The translations under genes and the position numbers were made by a program. A DNA stretch of 64,000 nt from Maritimibacter sp. HL-12. GTDB lineage: Bacteria; Pseudomonadota; Alphaproteobacteria; Rhodobacterales; Rhodobacteraceae. Below, one piece after another: positions 54,471 through 63,377 of the stretch. Below the pieces are notes generated by a model. It was not told the DNA's origin and searched no databases. It saw only the letters and a program-made list of their open reading frames with translations. The stretch covers positions 372,001 to 436,000 of the forward strand of contig NZ_FXBQ01000001.1 in the NCBI RefSeq assembly GCF_900177545.1, in the 5' to 3' direction. Each line of letters starts with the position of its first letter. Positions within the stretch are counted from its first letter, which is position 1.

Positions 54471-55058
54471 TCACAGCGCGCCCTTGGTCGACGGGATCGC
54501 GTCGGCCTTGCGCGGATCCACCTCCAGCGCGTCGCGCAGGGCCCGCGCCACCGCCTTGAAGGCGGCCTCGGCAATGTGGTGGCTGTTGAACCCGTGCAGC
54601 CGGTCGACATGCAGGGTGATGCCGCCATTGCCCGCGAGGGCGGTGAAGAATTCGCGCACCAGTTCGGTATCGAATGTGCCGATCTTCGGCGTGGGAAACT
54701 CCACGTTCCAGACGAGAAAGGCCCGCCCCGAGAGATCGAGGGCACAGCGCACCTGCGCCTCGTCCATCGGCAGATGGCATTCGCCGTAGCGCCGGATGCC
54801 GCGCTTGTCGCCCATCGCCTCGCGCAGGGCTTGCCCCAGCGCAATACCGGTATCTTCCACGGTGTGGTGATCGTCGATGTGCAGATCGCCCGCGGCGCGC
54901 ACCTTCATGTCGATCAACGCGTGGCGGGCGAGCTGGTCGAGCATGTGATCGAAGAACCCCACGCCGGTCTGGTTGTCGTAAGCGCCGCTGCCGTCGAGGT
55001 CGATCTCGACGCTGATCTCGGTTTCCGCCGTCTTGCGGCTGATCCTGGCCTTGCGCAT
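54471..55058 (-). CDS. hisB: Imidazoleglycerol-phosphate dehydratase
   Basis: Mn-dependent dehydratase of 195 residues for the step after HisH/HisF. The duplicated His motifs that bind the metals are [16 protein letters not shown] with [19 protein letters not shown], and [21 protein letters not shown]. It is the single-function form, without the phosphatase domain of the enterobacterial enzyme. First gene of the his unit in this window, followed directly by hisH. Confidence 0.95.
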   Translation of the reverse strand: MRKARISRKTAETEISVEIDLDGSGAYDNQTGVGFFDHMLDQLARHALIDMKVRAAGDLHIDDHHTVEDTGIALGQALREAMGDKRGIRRYGECHLPMDEAQVRCALDLSGRAFLVWNVEFPTPKIGTFDTELVREFFTALAGNGGITLHVDRLHGFNSHHIAEAAFKAVARALRDALEVDPRKADAIPSTKGAL

Positions 55059-55185
55059 GGGGCCCTCCCGCTGGTTTCCCCCGCGCTTATAGGCGGGGGG
55101 CGGCTGGCTGAAAAGGCGGCAATTGGGCTTGCCGCCGCCCGGTGCCCCGTGTCACCTTGCGCAGCGAACCACCGCGAGGCCGAAC

Positions 55186-55425
55186 ATGAGCACCCCCGTC
55201 TTCATCCAGTTGCGCTGCAAACCGGGCACCACCTACAAGGTTGCCGAGGAGATCATCCAGCGCGAAATTCACTCCGAGCTCTATTCCACCTCGGGCGAGT
55301 ATGACCTGCTGATGAAGCTCTACATCCCCGAGGGCGAGGATATCGGCAAGTTCGTCAACGGCCACCTGCTCGACATCCCGAACATCGACCGCTCGCTGAC
55401 GACGCTCACCTTCAAGGCGTTCTAG
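55186..55425 (+). CDS. Stand-alone Lrp/AsnC ligand-binding (RAM) domain protein
   Basis: Protein of 79 residues consisting only of the RAM domain of Lrp/AsnC regulators (VFIQLRCKPGTTYKVAEEIIQREIHSELYSTSGEYDLLMKL), with no helix-turn-helix. Such single-domain proteins form ring-like oligomers and may bind amino acids or full-length Lrp proteins. The ATG at 55186 is preferred; the frame extends to 55123 without a ribosome site. It diverges from hisB. Confidence 0.85.
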   Translation: MSTPVFIQLRCKPGTTYKVAEEIIQREIHSELYSTSGEYDLLMKLYIPEGEDIGKFVNGHLLDIPNIDRSLTTLTFKAF

Positions 55426-55475
55426 CCCCCCGATCGTCGCACGTCCGGGTTTTTCGCAACCGCGCACCCGCCCCC

Positions 55476-55560
55476 TCTTCTTGGGTCGAAAAATACCTCG
55501 GGGGGTCTGGGGGGCAGCGCCCCCCAGCCGGTCGGCCGGGCGCAAGCCCGGGCGAAAGCC
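55476..55560. repeat. Compound intergenic hairpin repeat, copy D
   Basis: Between convergent genes. CTTCTTGGGTCGAAAAATACC (55477-55497) precedes a perfect 9-bp hairpin CTGGGGGGC/GCCCCCCAG (55507-55527) and a second hairpin CCGGGC-GCAA-GCCCGG (55536-55551). It ends against the puuD stop. Read from puuD, two G/C hairpins are followed by GGTATTTTT, so it can act as its terminator. Confidence 0.7.
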
Positions 55561-56793
55561 TCAGCTCCGCCCGGCGCGGAACCACGCCACGATCGCGGCG
55601 CGGTCTTCCGGCAGCATGAAGCTCGCCGCGGGCGGCGGCATGGCGTTGGTCAGCCCCGCCTGGGTGTAGATCGTCCTCGCGTGGCGGGCGATGTCGGCCT
55701 CGGTTTCCAGCAGCACGCCCTTGGGCGCGGTGCCGATCCCCTCCCAGGCCGGCTCACGGGCGTGGCACATCGAGCAATTGCCCATGACCAGCCCCGCCAC
55801 CTCCTCGAAGCCCTCGGCCTCGGCGAAACGGGTCTCGTAGGGGGTAAGCGGGCGCGCCTCGGCCTCTTCCCAGCTCTGGTATTCCTGCCCTTGCGTCGAA
55901 AGCCATACGGCGGCCAGAAACAGCGCCGCGGTGATCGGCCATGTCCACCACTTCCAGCCCTTGTGGGCGTGGTGGCTGTTGAAGAAGTGCCGGATCGTCA
56001 CGCCCATCAGGAACACGAGCCCGGCGATCACCCAGTTCCAGGCGCTCGCGAAGGCCAGCGGGTAATGGTTGGCCAGCATCAGGAAGATCACCGGGAGCGT
56101 GAGGTAGTTGTTATGGGTCGAGCGCAGCTTGGCGATCTTGCCATACTTCGCATCCGGCGTGCGGCCCGCGATCAGGTCCGCCACCACGATCTTCTGGTTC
56201 GGGATGATGATGAAGAAGACATTCGCCGTCATGATCGTGGCGGTGAAGGCACCGAGATGGAGCATCACCGCGCGGCCGGTGAACACCTCGTTGTAGCCCC
56301 AGCCCATCGCCAGAAGCAGAAAGAAGAGGAGCAGCATAAGCAGCGTCGGCTTCTCGGCAAGGCCGGATTTGCACAGCCGGTCATAGGCCAGCCAGCCCAC
56401 GGTGAGCGACGCCGCGGAAATCGCGATCGCCTGCCACGCCACGAGATCGAGCTTGGCGGGATCGATCAGGAAAAGCTCCGATCCGGCGTAATAGACCACC
56501 ATCATCAGCGCCGCGCCCGAAAGCCACGTGGCGTAGCTTTCCCACTTGAACCAGGTCAGCTCGGCCGGCATCCGGGCCGGGCTCACCATGTATTTCTGGA
56601 TGAAGTAGAAGCCGCCGCCATGCACCTGCCAGGCTTCGCCGGAAACGCCCGTGCGCCGGTCGGTCGAGGGCCGCAGGCCGAGATCGAGCGCGATGAAATA
56701 GAACGACGAGCCGATCCAGGCGATGGCGGTGATCACGTGCAGCCAGCGCAGGGCAAATTCCAGCCATTCCATCAGCACGGTGGGGTCGAGCAT
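55561..56793 (-). CDS. puuD: Membrane urate hydroxylase with cytochrome c domain
   Basis: Oxidises urate to 5-hydroxyisourate with electrons passed to the respiratory chain instead of O2 to peroxide. The 410 residues contain about eight membrane segments (for example WLHVITAIAWIGSSFYFIALDLG, TLLMLLLFFLLLAMGWG) and a C-terminal cytochrome c domain (heme site CSMCH near 347, MPPPAASFML near the axial Met). This is the PuuD/DUF989 architecture, in place of a soluble uricase. It lies 26 bases downstream of uraH. Confidence 0.92.
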   Translation of the reverse strand: MLDPTVLMEWLEFALRWLHVITAIAWIGSSFYFIALDLGLRPSTDRRTGVSGEAWQVHGGGFYFIQKYMVSPARMPAELTWFKWESYATWLSGAALMMVVYYAGSELFLIDPAKLDLVAWQAIAISAASLTVGWLAYDRLCKSGLAEKPTLLMLLLFFLLLAMGWGYNEVFTGRAVMLHLGAFTATIMTANVFFIIIPNQKIVVADLIAGRTPDAKYGKIAKLRSTHNNYLTLPVIFLMLANHYPLAFASAWNWVIAGLVFLMGVTIRHFFNSHHAHKGWKWWTWPITAALFLAAVWLSTQGQEYQSWEEAEARPLTPYETRFAEAEGFEEVAGLVMGNCSMCHAREPAWEGIGTAPKGVLLETEADIARHARTIYTQAGLTNAMPPPAASFMLPEDRAAIVAWFRAGRS

Positions 56794-56819
56794 GGGGGTC
56801 TCCTTGCGGCGCGGGCCAG

Positions 56820-57173
56820 TCAGCTGCCGCGATAGGTCGAATAGCCGTAGGGCGAAAGCAGGAGCGGCACATGGTAATGTGCGGGCTCCGACATGGTGAA
56901 ACGGATCGGCACGTCGCCGAGGAAGCGCGGGGCATCCGGGGTGGCGCTGTTCGCGTCGATATAGGCGGCAGCGTGGAACACCAGCTCGTAGTCGCCGATC
57001 TCGAACTCGGCCTCCGGCAGGATCGGCCCATCGGTGCGCCCGTCGGCGTTGGTTTCCATCCGCCGCAGATGCGCGCGTGCCTCGCCCTCGATGCGGAAAA
57101 GGTCTATCGCGAGCCCGGCTGCGGGCCGTCCGCGGGCGGTGTCGAGCACGTGGGTGGTGAGGTATCCGCTCAT
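56820..57173 (-). CDS. uraH: 5-hydroxyisourate hydrolase
   Basis: Transthyretin-like protein of 117 residues that hydrolyses 5-hydroxyisourate to OHCU. It has the N-terminal [22 protein letters not shown], the central His/Arg residues and the defining C-terminal YRGS (YSTYRGS). The ATG at 57173 follows GGGAGA. It pairs with PuuD and with the OHCU decarboxylase domain across the divergent promoter, giving successive steps. Confidence 0.95.
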   Translation of the reverse strand: MSGYLTTHVLDTARGRPAAGLAIDLFRIEGEARAHLRRMETNADGRTDGPILPEAEFEIGDYELVFHAAAYIDANSATPDAPRFLGDVPIRFTMSEPAHYHVPLLLSPYGYSTYRGS

Positions 57174-57289
57174 CGTTCTGGTCTCCCGGTTGCGCCGGTG
57201 GGGCGCAGTTCGGCCCCGAGTGAAAACAGTTTCCTTGCGCTTCACAAGCCCCTATCCCTTTGGGAAGCGAAACTTTTCGAGGGAGAGAG

Positions 57290-58705
57290 ATGATACGCTA
57301 CCCCCGCAACCTGCGCGGCTACGGCCCCACCCCGCCCGATCCGCAATGGCCCGGACAGGCCCGGATCGCGGTGCAATTCGTGGTGAATTACGAGGAAGGC
57401 GGCGAAAACTGCCTGCTGCACGGCGATGCCGCTTCCGAGGCCTTCCTGAGCGAGATCGTCGGCGCACAAGCCTGGCCGGGGCAGCGCCACTGGAACATGG
57501 AATCGATCTACGACTACGGTGCCCGCGCCGGGTTCTGGCGGGTATTTCGGGTGTTCGAGGAGTTCGGGATCAAGCCCACCGTCTACGGCGTGGCCTCGGC
57601 GCTGGCCCGCAGCCCCGAGCAGGTGGCGGCGATGACCGAGGCGGGTTGGGAGATCGCCAGCCACGGGCTGAAATGGGTCGAGCACAAGGACATGGACGAG
57701 TCCGAGGAGCGCGCGGCGATTGCCGAGGCGATCCGGCTGCATACCGAGGTGGTCGGCGCAGCCCCGGCGGGCTGGTATACCGGGCGCTGTTCGGAAAACA
57801 CCGTTCGCCTCGCCGCCGAAACCGGTCAATTTGATTATATCTCAGATACTTACGACGACGATCTGCCCTACTGGTCCCGCATCGGCGAACGTGATCAACT
57901 GATCATCCCCTACACGCTGGATGCCAACGACATGCGCTTTGCCACGCCGCAGGGGTTCAACACCGCCGGACACTTCTTCGACTACCTGCGCGATGCCTTC
58001 GACGCGCTTCATGCCGAGGGGATGGCGGGCCGTCCGAAGATGATGAGCATCGGCCTGCACAACCGGCTGATCGGGCGGCCCGGGCGGATCCTGGCGCTCA
58101 GGCGTTTCATCGACCACGCCATCGGCCACGAGGGCGTGTGGTTCCCGCGCCGGATCGAGATCGCGCGGCATTGGGCGAAAGTGCATCCGCCAACGACACA
58201 AATACAACCTTCCACGCTGGAAAAAGCGGCGTTCGTGGCGCGTTTCGGTGGCGTTTTCGAACATTCACCCTGGATTGCCGAACGTGCGCACGGGCTTGAA
58301 CTCGGCCCTGCGCATGACAGCGCCGCGGGCCTGCACAACGCGCTCGCGCGGGTGTTTCGCAGCGCAAGCCACGCGGAACGGCTCGGCGTGCTCAAGGCCC
58401 ACCCCGATCTTGCGGGCAAGCTCGCGGCGGCCGAACGCCTCACCGCCGAAAGCACCTCCGAGCAGGCCAGCGCCGGGCTCGACGCGCTCACCGACGCAGA
58501 ACGCGACGCCTTCACCCGGCTCAACACGGCCTACGTGGACAAGCACGGCTTTCCCTTCATCATCGCGGTGCGCGACCACGACAAGGCGGGCATCCTCGGG
58601 GCTTTCCAGCGCCGGCTCGACAACGACAGCGCCACGGAATTCGGCGAAGCCTGCCGTCAGGTCGAGCGCATCGCCTTCCTGCGGTTGAAGGACATGCTGC
58701 CATGA
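57290..58705 (+). CDS. puuE-uraD: Allantoinase PuuE / OHCU decarboxylase fusion
   Basis: Bifunctional protein of 471 residues. Residues 1-300 form a polysaccharide-deacetylase-like allantoinase (VQFVVNYEEGGENCLLHGD, EIASHGLKWVEH, ISDTYDDDLPYW, SIGLHNRLIGRPGR). Residues about 310-471 form a UraD OHCU decarboxylase (FVARFGGVFEHSPWIAERA, LKAHPDLAGKL, FPFIIAVRDHDKAGIL). It converts OHCU to allantoin and allantoin to allantoate. This fusion is known in alphaproteobacteria. The start at 57290 follows GGGAGAGAG. Confidence 0.93.
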   Translation: MIRYPRNLRGYGPTPPDPQWPGQARIAVQFVVNYEEGGENCLLHGDAASEAFLSEIVGAQAWPGQRHWNMESIYDYGARAGFWRVFRVFEEFGIKPTVYGVASALARSPEQVAAMTEAGWEIASHGLKWVEHKDMDESEERAAIAEAIRLHTEVVGAAPAGWYTGRCSENTVRLAAETGQFDYISDTYDDDLPYWSRIGERDQLIIPYTLDANDMRFATPQGFNTAGHFFDYLRDAFDALHAEGMAGRPKMMSIGLHNRLIGRPGRILALRRFIDHAIGHEGVWFPRRIEIARHWAKVHPPTTQIQPSTLEKAAFVARFGGVFEHSPWIAERAHGLELGPAHDSAAGLHNALARVFRSASHAERLGVLKAHPDLAGKLAAAERLTAESTSEQASAGLDALTDAERDAFTRLNTAYVDKHGFPFIIAVRDHDKAGILGAFQRRLDNDSATEFGEACRQVERIAFLRLKDMLP

Positions 58706-59205
58706 GCCACGAGATCACCACCGAACCGCTGACCGCCGCCGCCTTTGCCCCCTTCGGCGACGTGCTGGAGGCCGAGGGCGCACCCGACAAGATCATCAAC
58801 CAGGGGTTTTGTGGCCGCTTCCACGACCGCGCCGCGCTCGATTTCGGCCCCGATGGCCGGGCCGGGATCAGCCTGTTCAAGGCTCAGGCCCGCGCCTTGC
58901 CCTACCGGCTCGAGATGCTCGAACGCCACCCCGAGGGCAGCCAGGCCTTCATCCCGATGAGCCGCGACCCATTCCTCGTGATCGTCGCCCCCGACAAAGG
59001 CGGCACGCCGGGAGCCCCGCGCGCCTTTCTCACCGCGCCGGGCCAGGGCATCAACCTGCATCGCGGCACATGGCACGGCGTGCTCACCCCGCTCACCCCG
59101 CCCGGCCTCTTCGCCGTGATCGACCGGATCGGCGACACTGCGAACCTCGAAGAATATTGGTTGAAAACCGCTTGCATGGTAAAAGCGCCCGCCGACGAGG
59201 CATAA
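58702..59205 (+). CDS. allA: Ureidoglycolate lyase
   Basis: Cupin-fold enzyme of 167 residues that splits ureidoglycolate to glyoxylate and urea. PLTAAAFAPFGDVLEAEG is the usual N-terminus, with ERHPEGSQAFIPMSRDPFLVIVAP and INLHRGTWHGVLTPL (metal-ligand His). It overlaps the preceding gene by four bases (ATGA). The enzyme that makes ureidoglycolate from allantoate (allantoicase or equivalent) is not in the window. Confidence 0.93.
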   Translation: MSHEITTEPLTAAAFAPFGDVLEAEGAPDKIINQGFCGRFHDRAALDFGPDGRAGISLFKAQARALPYRLEMLERHPEGSQAFIPMSRDPFLVIVAPDKGGTPGAPRAFLTAPGQGINLHRGTWHGVLTPLTPPGLFAVIDRIGDTANLEEYWLKTACMVKAPADEA

Positions 59206-59256
59206 GCCCGAAAAACGGGCGTAGACGGCCAAATGGCCGCTCAGGGAGGGACAGCC

Positions 59257-60651
59257 ATGACCGACAGCTCGATCGGGACGCCAGAACAACTGCGCGATCC
59301 TGACTTCACCCCACCAATCGCCAAGGCCGTTCCGCTCGGCATCCAGCACGTGCTGGCGATGTTCGTCTCGAACGTCACGCCGGCAATTCTGGTGGCCGGG
59401 GCCGCCGGGATCGGGTTTGGCTCCGATCAGGGCGCGCTCGGCTTTCCCGACATGACCTACATGATCCAGATGTCGATGCTGTTTGCCGGGATCGCCACGC
59501 TGATCCAGACCGTGGGTATCGGCCCGGTGGGCGCGCGGTTGCCGGTGGTGCAGGGCACCTCGTTTGCCTTCGTGCCGGTGATGATCCCGGCGGTGGCGGG
59601 CGCGGGCACGGCGGGTCTTGCCGGGCTGATGACCGGGGTGCTCCTCGGCGGCATCTTCCATGTGCTGCTCGGTTTCGTCGTGACCCCGCTCAGGAAGGCG
59701 CTGCCGCCGCTGGTGACCGGGCTGATCGTGCTGATGATCGGCCTCGCGCTGCTGCGCGTCGGCATCCAGTATGCCGCGGGCGGCGTGCCGAAAATGGGCA
59801 CGCCGGCCTTCGGCACGCTGCAGATGTGGACGCCGGCGCTGGTGGTGATCGTGGTCACGCTGGCGGTCAAGTTCTTCCTGCGCGGCTTCCTGTCGGTGGC
59901 CGCCGTCTTGATCGGTATCCTCGCGGGTTACGCCGTGGCGCTGGTCATGGGCCAGGTCAGTTTCGGCAATGTCGGTTCGGCCGCCTATTTCGCCGCACCG
60001 GTGCCGTTCAAATACGGCTTCGAGCTGAACTGGGCGATCGTCATCGGCATGTGCTTCATGGCCGTGGTCTCGGCGATCGAGACGGTGGGCGACACCTCGG
60101 CGATCTGCAAGGGCGGTGCCGGGCGCGAGGCGACCGACAGGGAAGTGACCGGCGCGACCTTCGCCGATGGCCTTGGCACCGCGCTCGCCGGGGCCTTTGG
60201 GGGCTTGCCCAACACCTCGTTCAGCCAGAATGTCGGCCTTGTGGCGATGACCGGGGTGATGAGCCGCCATGTCGTGAGCTTCGGCGCGCTGTTCCTGATC
60301 CTCGCGGGCTTCGTGCCGAAGGTCGGCGCGGTGATCAACACGGTGCCGATCAACGTGCTTGGCGGAGGCGTGGTGGTGATGTTCGGCATGGTCGCGGCCA
60401 GCGGCATCAACATGCTGTCGGATGTCCGGTGGAACCGGCGCAACATGGTGATCTTCGCGATCAGCCTGAGCGTCGGTTTCGGCCTCCAGCTTGAACCCTC
60501 GGCGCTCCAGCACACCGGCGAAACCGCGCAGATCCTGCTGTCCTCGGGCTTGCTGCCGGCCGCCTTCCTCTCGATCGTGCTCAACCTCGTGCTGCCCGAG
60601 CATCTCGCCGGCGACGATCTCGACGACAGATCGGGCGCGGGCGCGGACTGA
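59257..60651 (+). CDS. NCS2 xanthine/urate permease
   Basis: Inner-membrane nucleobase:cation symporter of 464 residues with about 12-14 membrane segments. The NCS2 signatures are QHVLAMFVSNVTPAILV, SAIETVGDTSAICKGG and FGGLPNTSFSQNVGLVAMTG; the latter two form the conserved substrate region. The neighbours point to urate or xanthine as cargo. The ATG at 59257 follows AGGGAGG. It ends convergently with the MFS gene, 2 bases apart. Confidence 0.92.
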   Translation: MTDSSIGTPEQLRDPDFTPPIAKAVPLGIQHVLAMFVSNVTPAILVAGAAGIGFGSDQGALGFPDMTYMIQMSMLFAGIATLIQTVGIGPVGARLPVVQGTSFAFVPVMIPAVAGAGTAGLAGLMTGVLLGGIFHVLLGFVVTPLRKALPPLVTGLIVLMIGLALLRVGIQYAAGGVPKMGTPAFGTLQMWTPALVVIVVTLAVKFFLRGFLSVAAVLIGILAGYAVALVMGQVSFGNVGSAAYFAAPVPFKYGFELNWAIVIGMCFMAVVSAIETVGDTSAICKGGAGREATDREVTGATFADGLGTALAGAFGGLPNTSFSQNVGLVAMTGVMSRHVVSFGALFLILAGFVPKVGAVINTVPINVLGGGVVVMFGMVAASGINMLSDVRWNRRNMVIFAISLSVGFGLQLEPSALQHTGETAQILLSSGLLPAAFLSIVLNLVLPEHLAGDDLDDRSGAGAD

Positions 60652-60653
60652 GC

Positions 60654-61859
60654 CTAGAACCGGCGCGCCGCCCGACCGATGCCAAGGCGCATCAACAGGG
60701 TGGCGCCCAGGAAATAGCCCGCGATCCCGAGAAACTGGCGCTCGAGCCCGATCCCGAGGTCGATCAGCAGGCCGGTCAGACCCGGCCCGATGGCCGAGCC
60801 CAGCACCATCGCCGCCGCCGCCAGCGCCTTGATCGCGCCGATATGGGCGGTGCCGTAGAACTCGGCCCAAAAGGCGTTGGGCAGCGTCGCGTTCGCACCG
60901 CTGGTCATCGCAAGGAAGACGAGGCCCAGAAACATGCCTCCCTGCCCTGCGGCGAGCGAAAAGATCACGAAGGCCAACGCGACGGGCAGTTGCGACAGCG
61001 GCATCAGCCGCGCGGTGCCGAGCCGGTCGAGCGCCCAGCCCGCCAGCAACATCGTCGTGATCGCAAGCGCGGTGTAGAGCGGGAACAGCGCCACCAGCTC
61101 GACATGCGCCAACCCTTTCACCTCGGCAAGATGAACCTGGTGGAAGAAGAACGCGGTGTTGAAGGCGGGCGGCCCCATGACCGCGGGCAGCATCAGCCAG
61201 AACAGAGGCCCGCGCAGCGCCTCGCGCCGGGTCCAGTGGCGCGCGCCCATGCCGACGCTCACGTCGCTCTCGGCATGTGATTGCGGCGTGCGCTCCTTGC
61301 CGAGCAGCCGCCCGACCACCACCGCACCAACTAGCGGCACCAGCGCGGCGCCGAGCCAGAGCAGCCGCCAGTCTGCCACCGTGAGCAGCGCGGCGAACAG
61401 CAGCGGCAGGCTTGCCTCGCCAAGCGCCACCCCGAGCGAGGCGATCGACAATGCACGCCCGCGGGTCTTCACGAACCAGCGCGCCATCGCGACAACGGCG
61501 ACATGGCCGAGCATGCCCTGCCCGAAAAACCTGAGCGCGAAGATCACCACGACAAGCGACCAGGCCCAGGGCGCGAAGGCAAGAGCGATCATCGCGGCCG
61601 CAAGGCCAAGCAGCATGAGCGGCCCGAGGACGCGCACCCTGAAGATGTCGGTCAGCCCGCCGGCCCAGACCATCGCCACCGCCGAGGCCATCGTGCCGAT
61701 CATGTAGATCCCGCCCCACTGGCCGTGGCTGAGGCCGAAGGTGGCACGGATCTCGCCGGAGAACACCGCGATCACGAAGGTCTGGCCGAAGCTCGACAGG
61801 AAGGTGAGCAGCGTGCCCGCGGCGAGGAAGGGAGCGTTCTGGCGAAGGAAGGCGAGCAT
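60654..61859 (-). CDS. MFS transporter
   Basis: Major facilitator carrier of 401 residues with 12 predicted membrane segments. The N-terminal LLTFLSSFGQTFVIAVFSGEIRATFGLSHGQWGGIYM and motif-A-like GGLTDIFRVRVLGPLM are visible. The central loop is charged (GKERTPQSHAESDVSVG). The substrate is not recognisable. The ATG at 61859 is preferred over an upstream Met at 61895 that lies outside the conserved start. It lies 48 bases downstream of glpK on the other side of a short gap; relation unclear. Confidence 0.85.
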   Translation of the reverse strand: MLAFLRQNAPFLAAGTLLTFLSSFGQTFVIAVFSGEIRATFGLSHGQWGGIYMIGTMASAVAMVWAGGLTDIFRVRVLGPLMLLGLAAAMIALAFAPWAWSLVVVIFALRFFGQGMLGHVAVVAMARWFVKTRGRALSIASLGVALGEASLPLLFAALLTVADWRLLWLGAALVPLVGAVVVGRLLGKERTPQSHAESDVSVGMGARHWTRREALRGPLFWLMLPAVMGPPAFNTAFFFHQVHLAEVKGLAHVELVALFPLYTALAITTMLLAGWALDRLGTARLMPLSQLPVALAFVIFSLAAGQGGMFLGLVFLAMTSGANATLPNAFWAEFYGTAHIGAIKALAAAAMVLGSAIGPGLTGLLIDLGIGLERQFLGIAGYFLGATLLMRLGIGRAARRF

Positions 61860-61907
61860 GGTTTCGCCCTTGGCCGGAATTTTGTGGGGGTGCAAGCGGA
61901 AACGCCT

Positions 61908-63377
61908 CTACCGGCTCAGCGTGCGGGCCACCGCGTCCTTCCAGCGCCCGTAGCGGGCCTCGCAGGTGGCGGCGTCCATCCTCGGGGTGAAGCGGGTCTC
62001 CACCGCCCATGTCGCGGCAAAGCCTTCGGCACCGGCGTAGAAGCCCACCGCCTGCCCGGCGAGCCAGGCCGCGCCCAGCGCGGTGGTTTCCACCACCTTC
62101 GGCCGGTCGACCGGCGCGCCGGTGATATCGGCGACGAACTGCATGGTGTAATCCGAGGCCGACATGCCGCCGTCTACCCGGAGCACCCCTTCGCCGCGTC
62201 CGGCATCGGCCCACATTGCCTCCATCAGGTCGCGGGTCTGAAAGCCGACGCTTTCGAGCGCCGCGCGCGCAAACTCGTAGGGACCGGAATTGCGGGTGAT
62301 CCCGAACACCGCGCCGCGCGCCTCGGCATCCCAGTAGGGCGCACCGAGCCCGGTGAAGGCGGGGACAAGGATCAACTCCTGCCCCGGATCGGCCTTGCGC
62401 GCCATGCCGCCGGACTCGCTTGCCTTGCCGATGATCCCGAGCCCGTCGCGCAGCCATTGCACCACCGCTCCCGCCACGAAGATCGAGCCTTCGAGGGCAT
62501 AGGTGGTCTGCCCGTCCATCTGGTAGGCGATGGTGGTGAGCAGGCGGTTTTGCGAGGTCACCGCCTCTGCCCCGGTGTTGAGCAGGGCGAAACAGCCGGT
62601 GCCGTAGGTCGATTTCATCATCCCCGGCGCAAAACAGGCCTGACCGATGGTGGCGGCCTGCTGGTCACCCGCCACGCCGCGGATCGCGATCTCGCCGCCG
62701 AGCAGCGTCGTGGTGCCGAAATCGCCGTCGCAATCGCGCACCTCCGGCAGCAGGCTCATCGGAACCCCGAGCCGGTCGCAGATCTCGGCGTCCCATTCGC
62801 CCCGGTGGATATCATAAAGCATGGTGCGGGCCGCGTTGGTCGCGTCGGTTGCATGCACCCGGCCCTCGGTGAGCCGCCAGATCAGGTAGGTATCGACGGT
62901 GCCGAAGGCGAGCCGCCCGGCCTCGGCGGCCGCGCGCGCACCCTCGACGTGATCGAGCAGCCATTTAACCTTGGTGCCGGAAAAATACGGATCGAGCAGA
63001 AGCCCGCTGCGACCGCGCACCACGTCTTCAAACCCCTCGGCGCGCAAGGACGCACAGATGTCGGAGGTGCGGCGGTCCTGCCAGACGATGGCGTTGTGGA
63101 TCGGCGTGCCGGTCTCGCGGTCCCAGATCAGCGTGGTTTCGCGCTGGTTGGTGATCCCGATGGCGGCGATACTCCCGGTGCCAACCTCTTTGGCCACCTT
63201 GCGGGCGGTGGCGAGAGTGGTTTCCCAGATCGCCTCCGGGTCGTGCTCGACCCAGCCGCTCTGCGGGTAGATCTGATCAAATTCCCGCTGGGCCTGCGCC
63301 ACCGGGGTCATCCGGGCGTCGAAGGCGATGGCGCGCGACGAGGTGGTGCCCTGGTCGATTGCAAGAATATGGCTCAT
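61908..63377 (-). CDS. glpK: Glycerol kinase
   Basis: FGGY-family kinase of 489 residues phosphorylating glycerol to sn-glycerol-3-phosphate. N-terminal ATP site [34 protein letters not shown] and IVWQDRRT; later [11 protein letters not shown] and [14 protein letters not shown]. The start overlaps the stop of glpD by four bases (ATGA), so the dehydrogenase and kinase are translated together. No regulator glpR is in view. Confidence 0.96.
   Translation of the reverse strand: MSHILAIDQGTTSSRAIAFDARMTPVAQAQREFDQIYPQSGWVEHDPEAIWETTLATARKVAKEVGTGSIAAIGITNQRETTLIWDRETGTPIHNAIVWQDRRTSDICASLRAEGFEDVVRGRSGLLLDPYFSGTKVKWLLDHVEGARAAAEAGRLAFGTVDTYLIWRLTEGRVHATDATNAARTMLYDIHRGEWDAEICDRLGVPMSLLPEVRDCDGDFGTTTLLGGEIAIRGVAGDQQAATIGQACFAPGMMKSTYGTGCFALLNTGAEAVTSQNRLLTTIAYQMDGQTTYALEGSIFVAGAVVQWLRDGLGIIGKASESGGMARKADPGQELILVPAFTGLGAPYWDAEARGAVFGITRNSGPYEFARAALESVGFQTRDLMEAMWADAGRGEGVLRVDGGMSASDYTMQFVADITGAPVDRPKVVETTALGAAWLAGQAVGFYAGAEGFAATWAVETRFTPRMDAATCEARYGRWKDAVARTLSR

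Noticed and set aside
58657-62457. 1266-codon open frame on the minus strand
   Set aside because: It covers the real allA, NCS2, MFS and glpK genes in another frame, and has low-complexity Arg/Ala/His shadow composition. No domain is recognisable.
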